Notes under the pieces: model-generated | What the model was told of the DNA's origin: nothing | Seen by the model: the letters and a program-made list of their open reading frames with translations, nothing else | Databases searched by the model: none | Made by a program: the position numbers and the translations under genes | NCBI GenBank assembly: GCA_947683425.1 | Contig: CANTUQ010000073.1 | Location: forward strand, 8,466,501-8,530,500 | Source: Excoecaria cochinchinensis | Lineage: Eukaryota; Streptophyta; Magnoliopsida; Malpighiales; Euphorbiaceae | Reading direction: 5' to 3' | Length of the DNA: 64,000 nucleotides | Shown: positions 49,198 through 61,705 of the stretch, one piece after another | Layout: every line of letters begins with the position of its first letter | How positions within the stretch are numbered: the first letter of the stretch is position 1

Positions 49198-50642
49198 AAC
49201 AAGAATTTCGTCCTCGAAATTCTCACCTGAACTGAACAACTGCGGATACTGAGCTCTCATCGACTCTTCCGGTTCCCATGTCTCTTTTTCGACTCCATGG
49301 TGATTCCATAATACCTTCACCAACGGAATCTGCTTACTCCTTAACTTTCTCACCTCTCGGGCTAAGATGGCTCTCGGTTCCTCATCATATGAAAAATCAG
49401 GTTGTACTTGCACCTCTTGAACCGATAACACATGTGAAGGATCTAATCGATATCGACGAAGCATCGAAACATGGAACACATCATGCAACCTCTCCAACTC
49501 CATCGGTAAAGCCAATCTATAGGCTATTGGACCAACTCTGGCCAAAACCTCATACGAACCAATGAAACGAGGACTAAGCTTCCCCTTCTTTCCAAACCGA
49601 AGCACCTTTCTCCAAGGCGACACTTTAAGGAAGACTTTGTCCCTGACTTCAAAATGCACATCCTTTCTCTTCAGATTGGCATATGACCTTTGTCGATCCT
49701 TAGCTACTTTCAGATTCCGCTGCACAACTCTAATCTTCTCCTCGGTTTCCCTAACCAACTCTGGCCTAATGACTGAACACTCGGATAGCTTGGTCCAACA
49801 AACCGGAGTCCTACACTGCCGACCATATAAAGCCTCATACGGTACTATACCGATGCTCGACTGATAGCTATTATTGTAGGCAAACTCCATAAGCGACACA
49901 TATCTATCCCAACTACCCAGAAAATCCAGAACACAAGCCCTCAACATGTCCTCCAGAATCTGAATGACCCGCTCTGACTGCCCATCTGTTTGAGGATGAA
50001 ATGTTGTACTGAAGTTAAACTTAGTACCCAAAGCTCTCTGTAACTCTTCCAAAACTTAGAAGTAAACCTCGGGTCCTGATCGGATACTATGGACAACGGC
50101 ACTCCATGCAACCGAACTATCTCATCCACATAAATGCTGGCCAACCTGTCCATCGAATAATCCACTCTCACAGGCAAGAAGTGAGCTGACTTCGTAAGCC
50201 TATCCACAATCACCCATACAGAATTATGCTTTCTATGTGTCAACGGCAAACCAGAAATGAAATTCATGGCAATGTCATCCCATTTCCACTCGGGAACGGA
50301 CAAAGGCGTGAGCAATCCCGAAGGAACTTGATGCTCAGCCTTTACCTGCTGACATGTCAAGCACTTGAATACAAAGTCCACGATGTCCCTCTTCATACCT
50401 GACCACCAATAGAACTGCCTCATGTCCCGATACATCTTGTCACTGCCCGGATGCATGGTGAAAACTGTACTATGCGCTTCACTCAGAAGCTGTCTCCTTA
50501 ATTCCTTATCCTCCGGCACACATAAGCGGTTCCCATACGTCAACACTCCATCCTGAACTGAGAAATCTGATTGCTTGCCCAAATTGACCTCTTGCCCAAT
50601 CCGTTGCAGCCTCTCATCAACCTTCTGAGCATCCACAATCCT
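49198..50642 (-). pseudogene. Tekay integrase with chromodomain
   Basis: Zinc-binding N-terminus with HPGSDKMYRDMRQFYWW and CLTCQQVKAEHQ (about 50340-50470), then the catalytic core: MNFISGLP (about 50245-50267), VSDQDPRFTS (about 50090) and TDGQSERVIQ (about 49970). The first catalytic Asp, normally in MDFI, is Asn here (codon 50262-50264). The C-terminal part has FIGSYEVLARVGPIAYRLALP and HVSMLRRY, then the chromodomain-like EVRKLRSKQIPLVKVLW and HHGVEKETWEPEESM (about 49255-49370), which recognises chromatin in this group. A stop at about 50637-50645 separates RNase H from integrase, and a frameshift at about 50040-50055 lies between the second and third catalytic regions. Confidence 0.9.
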
Positions 50643-51312
50643 CTATCTTAAAGAAGGTTTCACTCTCAACTGAGCAATCAAAGCTCTATCTAAACCAAAT
50701 CTCCATCTAAACTGTCTTAGAAATAAGGCTGAAACTGACTTCCGACTCAGAGCATCATCGACTACATTGGCCTTACCAAGATGGTAATCCATAATGCAGT
50801 CATAGTCCTTAAACAACTCAATCCAATGGCTCTGTCTCATGTTCAATTCCTTCTGCGTGAGAAAATACTTTAAGCTCTTATGGTCCGTAAAGATCCTACA
50901 TTTCTCCCCATACAAGTAATGGCGCCAAATCTTCAAAGCAAAAACCACAGCCGCTAACTCTAAATCATGCGTCGGATAATTCCTCTCATGTATAGGCCAC
51001 AACCGCCGAGAAGCATAGGCCACAACCTTACCTTCCTGCATCAGCACACACCCAAGACTGACACCCGATGCATCACTATACATGACAAACTTTTTACCCG
51101 AAATGGGTTGAGTAAGTATAGGAGCCTCAACCAACAACTTCTTAAACTGCTCAAAACAAGCCTGGCATCGATCTGACCACTCAAATCTGACCCCTTTCCT
51201 CAACAATCTAGTCATCGGAGCGGCAATCACTGAAAAACCCTTAACAAACCGACGGTAGTACCCCCGCCAAACCAAGAAAACTCCTCACTTCCTGAATAGT
51301 CCTAGGCGCTTT
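50643..51312 (-). pseudogene. Tekay RNase H
   Basis: Begins with YYRRFVKGFSVIAAPMTRLL, the end of the connection domain, then the catalytic FVMYSDASGVSLGCVLMQ, VVAYASRRLWPIHERNYPTH and the IFTDHKSLKYFLTQKELNMR motif, ending KANVVDDALSRKS. The 5' part (51275-51312) has a frame change next to GLAG. The stop codon at 51313 is TAG in place of the usual Trp (IVDW). Degrades the RNA strand during copying. Confidence 0.88.
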
Positions 51313-52539
51313 CTAATCAACTATCGCCTCAATCTTGGCCGAATCCACCTGAATACCTCTAGCCGAAATAATGTGACCCAGAAATGACACTTCCTGAAGC
51401 CAAAAATCACACTTACTAAGCTTAGCAAACAATCGATGCTCTCTCAATACTTGCAAAACCAATCGGAGATGCTCTTCATGCTCACTCTCATCCTTAGAAT
51501 ACACCAAGATGTCATCTATAAACACCACTACAAACTGATCTAAGTATGGCCTAAGTACTCTGTTCATCAAATCCATGAATGCCGCTGGAGCATTGGTCAA
51601 ACCAAACGGCATCACAAGGAACTCATAGTGGCCATACCGAGTCCGAAATGCAGTCTTAACCACATCCTCATCCTTAACTCGCAACTGATAGTAACTCGAC
51701 CGAAGATCAATCTTTGAGAAAACACCAGCACCCCTAAGCTGATCAAATAAATCCTCAATTCTAGGCAAAGGATACTTGTTCTTCACTGTGACCTTATTGA
51801 TTTGCCTATAGTCGATGCACATCCGCAAAGATCCGTCTTTCTTCTTAACAAACAAAATCGGAGCTCCCCATGGAGATATGCTTGGTCGAATAAACCCCTT
51901 ATCTAATAGCTCTTGTAGCTGAGTTTTGAGTTCTCTCAACTCTACAGGAGCCATCCGACAAGGTGCTTTCGATATGGGTGTGGTACCCGACATAATTTCT
52001 ATGGATAACTCCACCTCTCTTTCAGGAGGCAAACCAGGTAGCTCGCTCGGGAACACATCACTAAACTCCCGCACAACAGGGATATCCTCAATCCGAACTT
52101 GATCCCTCATGGAATCCAACACAACTGCCAGGAAAGCTTCACAACCCTTTCTGATAAACCTCTTGGCTTGCATTGCAGAAATCACGTTATTCAAAGAACT
52201 AGCACCTAAACCTTTCACAAATACAGGAGACTGACCTCTATCCCGAAGCACAACTATCTTCCTATGGCAATCAACTAGAGCTCGATGCTTACCCAACCAG
52301 TCCATACCCAGAATCAGATCAAACTCTCTGAAAGCCAACTCAATCAAATCCGCTGGAAATACCACTCCCTCCACCAACAAAGGACAATTCTTATAAACTC
52401 TACTCACACTGACACTATGCCCTAATGGACTGGTCACACATATCTCATAATCTAGCTGATCAACCATATGCAACTTATCAACAATCTTATTTGTGCACAA
52501 GTATGAGTGTGTGGAACCAGGGTCAATTAGAGCATACAA
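51313..52539 (-). pseudogene. Tekay protease and reverse transcriptase
   Basis: Longest open segment in the window, 408 residues. The protease active site is IDPGSTHSYL (about 52505-52535), using DPG/S as in other chromoviruses that vary from DSG. Reverse transcriptase begins near VRIEDIPVVREFSDVFPSELPGLPP, then IDYRQINKVTVKNKYPLPRI, IDLRSSYYQLRVK and GHYEFLVMPFGLTNAPAAF, with the active site FIDDILVYSK (about 51500-51523), FLGHIISARGIQVD and KIEAIVD. It stops at TAG 51313. The true polyprotein frame starts further upstream, past a TAA near 52588 and the Gag. Confidence 0.9.
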
Positions 52540-52587
52540 TTCAGTGTCATGGAGTAGGAACTTACCAGCAATAACATCAGGTGCATC

Positions 52588-53790
52588 TTACTCCTCTCTG
52601 GCTCTCACAGCATATGCTCTAGCTGCGACAGGCAACTGACGCTCAACAGACTCAGATGCAGCTCCCTCTCTAGGTCGACCGCCTCAACCCCTACCTCGTC
52701 CTCTACCACGAGCAGCCTGTGTAGCATTTGATCCAACTCTGCTAGCCCCTCTCTGCGGACCTGAATCCTCACCCAACTGTGGACAACTAGCCTGAAGGTG
52801 CTCGGTGCTCCCACATCTAAAACACCCACCAGTGAGCCACCTACACTCACCCCGGTGAGCCTTACTGCAGTGCGAACAAATAGGTATAGCCTTAGATCTA
52901 CCACCCCTGCCAGAACCAGACATAGCTACCGAACCCTGCCTTCTACCCCTCGTGGCTGAACCAGATAATGACTGATCTTGCGGATCCCTTGCTCTCTTAC
53001 CCGAAGACAAAGAAGAAGAACCACCCCGAGATGGATTCCTTCTCTGAGCTCTCTCTCTCAACACTGACTCTGACCTTTTAGCCCTCATGGCAGCATCCAC
53101 AATGTGATAATAATTCACCCCAGGAGTGCTCATCAAAGAAATCAACATAATCCTCAAGGACTCATTCAACCATGCCTCAAAATGACGGCATCTGAACTCA
53201 TCAGTCATAATACCTACTGGAGCATACCTAGACAACCGGTCGAACTCTTTCTCAAACTCTGAAACTGACAAAGCCCTCTGTTTGAAGCTCAGAAACTGTG
53301 CCCATTTAGCATCCTTATAGGTCTAAGTTATGTACTTCTTCGTGAACTCTCCCTCAAAGAAATCCCAAGTAATCGGATCAGGTAGCTGAGGATGCCTACA
53401 AACCAATTCCCACCATTCATAAGCGGACCCTTGCAGTAAAGCCACTGCACACTCTGCCTGCTGGTCAGGAGGACACCGGACTTCTCTCAAAGCACGCTTC
53501 ACTTTGTCTACCCATTTCTCAGCCAACTCTGACTCATCCAACCCTATGCCATAGAAGTCTTCAACACCAGCCCTTCTCAATTTCTCTATAGGGGCTCTAG
53601 GAGCAGTCACTCTCTCCAAGACCTTAGCCATGTCCTGTGATAGCTTGAACATAGCTTTAAAAGGCATGGCAGTGGCATCGGGCTGGACTCTAGCATATTG
53701 AGCCGACACAGAAATCGAAGGATCCACAGCTTGAGGGTTCACACTCTCAGCAGACTCCTCAAGTGATCCACGAACAGAGTTAAAAGCCAT
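52588..53790 (-). pseudogene. Tekay Gag
   Basis: Starts MAFNSVRGSLEESAESVNP at 53790. The core contains VALLQGSAYEWWELV, ITWDFFEGEFTKKYIT, MSVSEFEKEFDRLSRYAP and FRCRHFEAWLNESLR. A Ser/Arg/Gly-rich linker follows, then two Cys-His motifs, CSHCSKAHRGEC and the zinc knuckle CFRCGSTEHLQASC (about 52770-52870). In-frame nonsense codons lie at 53323-53325 (TAG), 52684-52686 (TGA in an Arg/Gly-rich tract) and about 52588 (TAA). It is the closest full-length relative in this window of the gag-only element. Confidence 0.9.
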
Positions 53791-53891
53791 CTAAAATAAA
53801 TAAGAGGACAACCGCATCAACCAACACAGGTCTAGACATATACACATCTATACACATCGAACATCAAAAACACCAAGAAACGCCTAAACCT

Positions 53892-53905
53892 AGGCTCTGA
53901 TACCA
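53892..53905 (-). other. Tekay primer-binding site (tRNA-iMet)
   Basis: Reverse complement reads TGGTATCAGAGCCT, the intact initiator tRNA-Met site, a few bases inside the 5' LTR that starts at 53910. Confidence 0.88.
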
Positions 53906-53909
53906 AAAC

Positions 53910-56618
53910 TGTAACACCCCTTACCCATATATAGGCGATCCCATCCGATAAGGAGTGAGATGCCGTATGAGTCAAGGTGCCACCACACAAGTACAGTACA
54001 AATCATACAATCATCTAAAGCATACATATATAAACACAAGGCAATTAAAAACTTTGCAAACAAAATAGGGAACAGCTGATCATGCATTAATATAATAATA
54101 TCCATTACATTACTGTTCTGATTAACTTGCTGAAAATACAAAAGATTACATATCCCAAAAGATTAATACATATGCGGAAGCTATAAAGATATAAGAGAGT
54201 TCTATTACAAAAAGAATCATCCTACTACAGAAGACTAAAGCCCTAAACACTAACCCTCCTGTGTTTGCTTGACTGACGGCGACTCACCCAAAGCAAAAAT
54301 ATCCTCCGCACATGCACGGGTAAGAACACTGTGCTAAGCGATAAACGCTTAGTGGGGAAAACACACATATGATATGGACGGCCACTCACAATGGTCGTCA
54401 AGGCATAACACATTCATAATGGCAAATGCAAATATCCATAACATAACATCATATATGAACATATATGAACATGCTTGCATATTAAAGCCATAAATTCCGC
54501 ATCACATACTCATGTTTATAATCATATTAACTGAATATACATCTCATTATTAAACTCATTTGAATATCACATTCGGATAATCATATCGGAGTAATACATA
54601 GTAGACAGAACACATAACACATGCTGGCTCATAATAGTGGATAACGAGTATACAAAAAGTACCTTATGGGTACGAATCGATAACTGATAGTACCTTATGG
54701 GTACGAATCGGAAACCATTTCACTTTATCATTTTCAAAATATTTTACTGAGGGGACCTTAAACAAGATTCGATACTGAGGGGTTCGCGAGGAACCAAACG
54801 GGGACCTGATCGGGGTCCGAACTGAACTGAGGCTGCAACTAAAAGACTCTATTAGGCATACCTAACTATCCACTTAGTAGACTCTAGCAGGTCATGCATA
54901 ACACAATTTACATTCCAATATTCATCACATATAGAGTTCATACTTGAGCATAACTCACTTTACTATTACATATAACACATACTATTATAGCATAGCAAAA
55001 CGCACAACTAAATGATGTTAGATAGATAAAATAACATTAATTAATAATTGAAATCAAACACAAGTGGAAAAGGAGTGAAAAGGAAAGAAGTCGAAAATCT
55101 GCATATAAGGAGGACAGAAGCGTTTTACACGGCGGTATGGTCAATCCATACCGCCGTGTAAGACAGTTTACAAGGGGGTATGGCTTAGTCCATACCACCG
55201 TGTAAGACAGTTTACACGGGGGTATGCTTAGTCCATACCGCCGTGTAACATGTCGAACACAGCTGGACAAAGGCATTTTACACGGTGGTATGGAACGTTC
55301 CTTACCGTCGTGCAAGATATCTTACACAGCTCCAAAGAGAGGCATTTCACACGGCTGCAAGGGGAAACCCATACCACCGTGTGAAACTCACAGCTCAAAA
55401 ACATATCTGGGCAGTAGCGTTTTACACGGCGGTATGGTCCTTCCCTTACCGCCGTGTAAAACCACGGCCTTGCAATTTCTGAAGGCTTCCTTTGTATCAC
55501 ACGACGGTAAGCCTTACCCATACCGCCGTGTGATTTCTGGAAAACCAAGAAATCTGCAGAAGTCACTCCAATTCCGAACCCAAAACTACACACATCACAA
55601 TCCACACATTTAAACTATAACATCAACCTCAAACTTACCTTTCCTACCTGAGATACGAAGCCAAACATGCAAAAACATACATAATCATCTAATTAATTCT
55701 AGCCTTAAGAAATCACACTTAATAATTCTCATACATGCATAATTCACCAAAATCACAATCTTAAACTCACCCAACTAAATTCTAGGCTCAACATACTAAA
55801 AACATCAAAGCCCATATACCAAATACACATAAACATCATACCAATATTCAGCATTCAAACCACACAAAATCATCAAACACCCAACACATTTAAGAATAAT
55901 CCCAAACCTGTAACTCCTTAGCTCCTATTCACTTAGATCCACTGCAACTAACCTTCTCCTTGCCCTTAGGGTCATGGGGAGGCTCAACTAACATCACAGC
56001 CAAAGAACACACAAAACAAAGCAAACCCTAAATCAATCTAAGCCCAAAAATTATAAAGAAAGAGATGAAGAATATGAATCAAAGCAAGATAAAGACATAA
56101 ACTTACCAAATTAGAAGCAAGAGTGACCAATTTCAACTACCAAAGCTTGATTTCTAGCTAGTAATAACTAGGGAAGGGAAAAAGGAAGAAGGACATGGAG
56201 GTAGAAGGGGAAAAACGAGAATGAGTTTTTGATTTCCCTTCTCTCCTCCTTCTTTTCTTAATTCTTTTTCCCTAACCTAATACACATTTTAACCTCCTAG
56301 TGGTGGAACTTGCTCACTCACACCCTAATTCCGTGCTTCACACACACACAATGCATTACCAACTAATGCACACCCTACAATGATATGCTCATATGCACAC
56401 AAACATAACTCAACTTACTCACATCCTACCAAGGTGTGAGCAAAACACACGCAAATGCAACCCAACTAATATCCACCCTAATAACATACATGCACCACAT
56501 GCTAAGAAAACTCATAACATGCCTTTTTATCAAAATGCTCTTAAAACACATGCCAAGATACACATATGCATGCACACACATATGGCTCATTCTACTAGGG
56601 TGGAAACGGGGTGTGACA
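53910..56618 (-). repeat. Tekay 5' LTR
   Basis: 2709 bases from TGTAACACCCC to GTGTGACA. About 55 bases longer than the partner LTR, mainly because of one additional hairpin unit and a short insertion 'agtcgaaaatct' at about 55088-55100. CTAAGCG stem at 54334-54352; paired GTACC/GGTAC hairpins at about 54658-54710. Confidence 0.92.
55125..55533. repeat. Array of seven hairpins in Tekay 5' LTR
   Basis: Same hairpin series as at 47733-48099, but the second unit (TTTACA..GGGGGTATGG with CCATACC.CCGTGTAA) is present twice, at about 55166-55204 and 55211-55249. The other units align one to one with those of the 3' LTR, with single-base changes that often break one pair. Confidence 0.9.
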
Positions 56619-56945
56619 CATCTTATACAAGGCAAAAAATTAAAATTTTAACCATACTAAAAAGGATATTGAATTACATGTTCTAACTAGATAATTACAA
56701 AAATCACATGTGAGTGTTTTTGAACAGTTGATTTTTCTTCGCACCGGGTTGTTGTAAACCATATGTCTAATGGAAAACAACTCTAATGCTAATTCACACT
56801 AGAGAATGATCAAATAAACCAAGAATTTGATGACAAGAGGCTGCCAAAATCTCTTTAATGGAGAGAGAAAATTCGGCCAGAGAGGGAGAGAATGAGGATG
56901 AATCTGATTCTTCAGTTGTTATATTCAATTCCCACTAAACTACTA

Positions 56946-56953
56946 CTTTTATA
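56946..56953 (-). promoter_or_regulatory. TATA box of copia LTR
   Basis: Reverse complement TATAAAAG within the LTR, in a suitable place for the promoter. Transcription would run left through the rest of the LTR into gag. Confidence 0.5.
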
Positions 56954-58083
56954 CTCCAAGTTAAAAGCATAACTCTAATGGGATTATAAATCTAAAATTT
57001 CTAGAGAATTAATTCATAACTAAATCTTAATCAATTAAATAAATTGGCTTAATTAAATCCAGTCCAGGCCTATTCTAAATGGGCCATGCGCAGAAACCCT
57101 AATACTGGACCTTTCTGGTCGGACTAGGATTTAATTAACCAAATGGATTTCAAATCGACCCAAATTAAATATGAATATCTACAACACTTGTAGATCATAT
57201 TTAATTTGACTTGGCCGAAGAATTAGGCCATTAAGGCCTTCTATATGCTTTTTATGTAGAAGCCACTCCTAGTAGGCTTCTGCACAGATAACTTTCATTC
57301 TGGCCCTTATTTTAATTCTCCAATTGATCCAATATTATTCTTTAAGTCCTATAACACTTATATTCTAATAATATTTTATTTTGGATTAAAATGGACTAGT
57401 CTAGTCCATTATTACAAACCATGCACTGAAAGTTCTGCGAAATTTTCTGCACATGAACAATTAATTAAACTCCTTTAATTAATTATTTGCTTCTTTATTT
57501 TTTCTATCCATAATAATATCAAATACTATTACATATGTCATTTTACCATAATACCCTTTCCCTATAGGTGTGACCCATTGCATTTTCTAGTCACATGGCA
57601 GCACAGACATATTTGCAATTAATGAATTGCATGATTTAAACTCTTTAAATCGTTATATCAGTTCTCTAATTAATAATACTCATGTTCATGTAAAAATCAT
57701 AAGAGGCTTCTAGCAAAGAATCAAATTACCCAAGTGATAAAAAATTCAAGTGGTTTTGATTGAACCCTTCCATAAAATAGTCACTGTGCAATTACTCCTT
57801 TCACCTTACTTTATCACATTTAGGCTTTGATTATGGAATGTGTCAACTCATATAAACCTAAATATAGTTGTTCTAATAATTTAACCATTATTCCTAAAAT
57901 ACCCCTTGTGGATCTCATCCACCTTGGCATTCTACTCTGGCCAGAGATTATCTGAACAAATATATTATAGAACTTATGAGATACCTCCCTTAATACATTT
58001 GGGATGGTGAATCCTTTATTGATCACTTAACTTTCTTCAAGTAGGTCATGATATACCTAACCTCTTAACTATATTCATCAATC

Positions 58084-58965
58084 AATGAAGGTGAGCAATT
58101 ACGGAGTTAAAGTATATCACTCATTACTTAAGATAACTTTGGTGATCTCAAGTCTGAGGATATTTGCACCACTGTTATATAGAGATTCCTCATTGACATG
58201 GATTTAATATCCATGTAAGGATTCTCAAGGCAAGTCTCCAATGTACTTATTCTTTTAAAAAGCATCTATATGTTAGCTTTGGTCATCTCTATGATCACAG
58301 TTATGAGAAATAAGAAAAACATATACTAATCTATTCATATCAACAATATCTTGTCTTGTTTGAGGTGAAGGTGAGCAATCATAAAGTTAAAGTATACCAT
58401 TCATTAGTTAAGATAACTTTGGTGATCTCAAATCTGAGGATACTTGCATCACTGCTATGTAGAGATTCCTTATTGACATAAATTTAATATCCATGTAAGG
58501 ATTCTCAAGGCAGGTCTCCAATATATACATATTCTTTTAAGAAGCATCCATATGTCAGCTTTGCTTATCTCTATGATCACAATTATGAGAACCACTACCT
58601 GAACCTTTCAATAAGTATAACATATGCTAATCTATTCATATTAACAATATCTTATCTTGTTTGAGGTGAGGGTGAGCAATTATGAAGTTAAAGTATATCA
58701 CTCATTACTTAAGATAACTTTGGTGATCTCAAGTCTGAGGATACTTGCACCACTGCTATGTAGAGATTCCTCATTGACATAGATTTAATATCCATGTAAG
58801 GATTCTCAAGGCATGTCTCTAATGTACTTATTCTTTTAAGAAGCATCCATATGTCAGTTTTGTTCATCTATATAACCACAGTTATGAGAACCACTACCTG
58901 AACCTTTCAATAAGCATAACATATGCTAGTCTATTCATATTAATAATGTCTTGTCTTATTAATAT
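58084..58965. repeat. ~280-300 bp tandem repeat, three copies
   Basis: The word GTGAGCAAT with the sequence after it recurs at 58091, 58371 and 58672. Each copy runs through 'aagataactttggtgatctc' and 'tccatgtaaggattctcaag' to 'aagcat'. Spacing is 280 and 301 bases, differing by an insertion of about 21 bases with 'ccactacctgaacctttcaa' in copies 2 and 3. It lies inside the copia LTR. Confidence 0.9.
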
Positions 58966-59217
58966 TATGACTAGGGATACTTATTATTAACACATTTGCA
59001 TGCAACAAGCATCTCACATCATGAACTTATTCATGATTGCCTTTGCACTGCGTTTATAATATCAACGACTACATTTATTAATTTAAGATATAAAATCAAA
59101 CCAAAAGTAATCATAACATAATATTAATAAATGAATAATGCACTTTTATAAATAATAATAAGTTCATATATGACAAAGATCCCTAATCTATATGAGCTCT
59201 AGAGCATACTCCGAACA

Positions 59218-61705
59218 CCAATAATAATAATGACAGTAACTTGGAGAACATAACTATTAGCTAAAGAATTATAAAATTGCCCACAATATTGCAACTCAAC
59301 TTCAACAACTTGGGGGTCTTCATGCGAGGCATTCCTTTTTATGAAGTTGAATTAAAGGAAAAAGTAATTGATCATCAAAAAGCTTTATAAAATAACTACT
59401 GTAAAACAAAATAAAAAGTATACCAGTTATACTGACATCCTAGCCCTCTTTTAGGGATAATGCCTATGGAACATCATATTCCGTGGCCATACAGGAAAAT
59501 TTTAGAAAACACAATTCCTCAAAAGGCAAAAAGTCATAGAGAATTACTAAGTTCTTTGCTGACAAAACTCTAAATCAAGGGATTTAACGTTAACAAAAAA
59601 AATAATTAGAAGCCTAATTCCTTAAGGCCTTATTGGAACTTGTAAACAAACGGTAACCGTCTCAGTTTTGAATGCTATAAAATTTTTTGCTAGCAACCTT
59701 AATACAACAAAAAAAGGCAAAAAATAAGCGGGTGGTAAGAGTAAAATTGTATGAATAAAATAACTTTTCGAAGGAAACCATAAAAGCAATTGAGTTGCAA
59801 ACCAATATCATCGGATTAACACCAAAATGGACAAAAATCGAGGACATGAAAGCATATAAAGGAAATGTCAATCTAAACTCTATTTGCTTGGTATATGCAA
59901 TCGTCGAATTAGGGCAAGTTCTAGCGTTAGTAAACCCATTGACCTAAGCATGCTTACTCCATAGTCCAATCCTCTATTTCTCTAAAGGAGCCCTAAACTG
60001 GTATATCGAAGTGTCAAGTGGCTAAACCAGGCAATCTTACTTATTCTCCAAAACTTGAGAACTCAAATGATAAATAAAAGAGTAATAGGGGGCGGCCACA
60101 GAAGAATGAAAAAACATACCTAAAAGTAAAGAAAAAAAATGGATGGAATATATAAAACAAAGATGCAGTGACAAAGAAGAAGTGAAAACTAACAAAAAAA
60201 CTCCTGCTTAGAAACTTTATCAACAAGTCTTCAAATAGCAAATCAAAGCGCTACACCCCTAAGGCCTTAAATAGGGAGGCATTGAAAGGATATGACTGAT
60301 GGGGTCCATAAAATATGAGTTTCAAAAAGACTCCATTAAACTGCCATTTCAAAAAATAAAGTGATGCACCCAATCAAAGAGAGAACAGTACGAAATTCTC
60401 ATAAGGCCCATTCCACATGGACTAATAAGAAAAGGGGCTATTGATAAGGTATCTAACTACTTATTCCCAGGCATGTCCTCTATATGTGTTTGGCCCTAGC
60501 TCTTCTTAATAAGTCTAGAGAGAGAAAGCCTAATAAACTAACAGGTAAATTGCTGAGAAAGTCACCACCACCAGATCACGAAGGAAATAGAGGATTGCCC
60601 ATCTACTCCCAACTTCTCTGCACAACACCTAAATCATTCTAGATAAATGATAACAATGGACAAAATGAAACCAGTCTGTACTGAGGGGTAGCGCCAACCA
60701 TGCCTTGCAAAGAGCTACACAATCAGAGCCGGAAGCAAGCTAAAAAAGTTGCTTAATTGCCACATGTCCATAACGGTAGTCAACCCTAAGGTATGGGGGC
60801 CACATACCCCATAATGTAATCTCACAAACCATATTCTATATATACCTAATAAAAAGGAGACCCAAGCTAACTTTGGCATCAGAAAGCTTGTGCAGGAACC
60901 CCAACCTACTCGGGCCATCTAATCCTCACTATGATTTCATGATAGGTGACCTGCTTCCAACATCCATTCTCCTGAGGTTCACCAGCTATTTTCAAACTTA
61001 TCAGAATTGACAAAAATAAAATATGATAAATTGGAACAACAAGAGGTAGTATAGGAATATTCGCAATATAAAAGGGATTTCAAATATTGAAATCTTATTT
61101 TAAATCTTTATACCGCAATTAATAAAATTTGTTTAATAATATTCGTCTTATATTTCAAGGTCCAATCTGGAGAAAAAAAAAGGGCAAAATTGCTACCAAC
61201 TTTCGACGTCAATTGTTGATTTGCCAATAGTTTTATTTTTTTTTCCTCAATTTTGCTCATATACTTTTAAATTTGGTAAATTATTTTTAAATTATTTTTT
61301 GTAGAAATGTATTTATAGGTCCCTAAATTATATATTTTTACTATTAAGTATTAAAATTTTAATGTAATATTTAGGTCACATTAGGTCCAAATTAGGACTT
61401 AATGAAATAAACAAATATAGTTCAGGTACTTATTATATAAAAAATGAAAATACAATTTTAGAAAAAAAAATCAAATTAATTAATTAACATATAGCTTTTG
61501 GTTCATTGACAATTTTTATATTCATTAATTAGTTAAACAATCATTGTTTACATATTCATACATTTAAGGAGACTATTATATATAATTTTTGAATTTATGA
61601 ATGTTAAAGTTACTGATGTAGTGAGTTATGCGAGACTTGCATGATAAAGCCGCGAAAAAAAAAAGCTAATGAAAATGACTAACATGTGGTTTTACTAATT
61701 AATTT
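59218..61705. other. Flanking sequence without recognised gene
   Basis: Begins right after the copia LTR, with CCAAT as the expected, unpaired, target-site duplication. AT-rich with many stops. A short frame near 59990 reads GALNWYIEVSSG, weakly like the WY region of some retrotransposon Gag proteins, so this may be an old, decayed element. No ends, primer site or further domains were found. Confidence 0.4.

Larger units (their letters stand above)
46531..56618 (-). mobile_element. Tekay-type chromovirus (Ty3/gypsy), decayed
   Basis: 10,088 bases with LTRs of 2654 and 2709 bases, duplication CATCT (46526-46530 and 56619-56623), an iMet primer site and polypurine tract, and minus-strand gag, protease, reverse transcriptase, RNase H, integrase and C-terminal chromodomain in standard order. 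The chromodomain-like end and Gag type place it with Tekay/Del chromoviruses. Several stops and at least two frameshifts inactivate it. Confidence 0.93.
56624..59217 (-). repeat. Copia 5' LTR, main part
   Basis: Continues the LTR started at 46501 and ends GAGCATACTCCGAACA at 59217, so the LTR in element sense starts TGTTCGGAGTATGCTC and ends ...CCAACA, with matching TGTT/AACA ends. Total rejoined length is about 2.6 kb. It contains a TATA box and a threefold tandem repeat. Confidence 0.75.

Noticed and set aside
49278..49864. Plus-strand frames opposite the Tekay integrase
   Set aside because: Shadows of the minus-strand coding sequence with no independent support.
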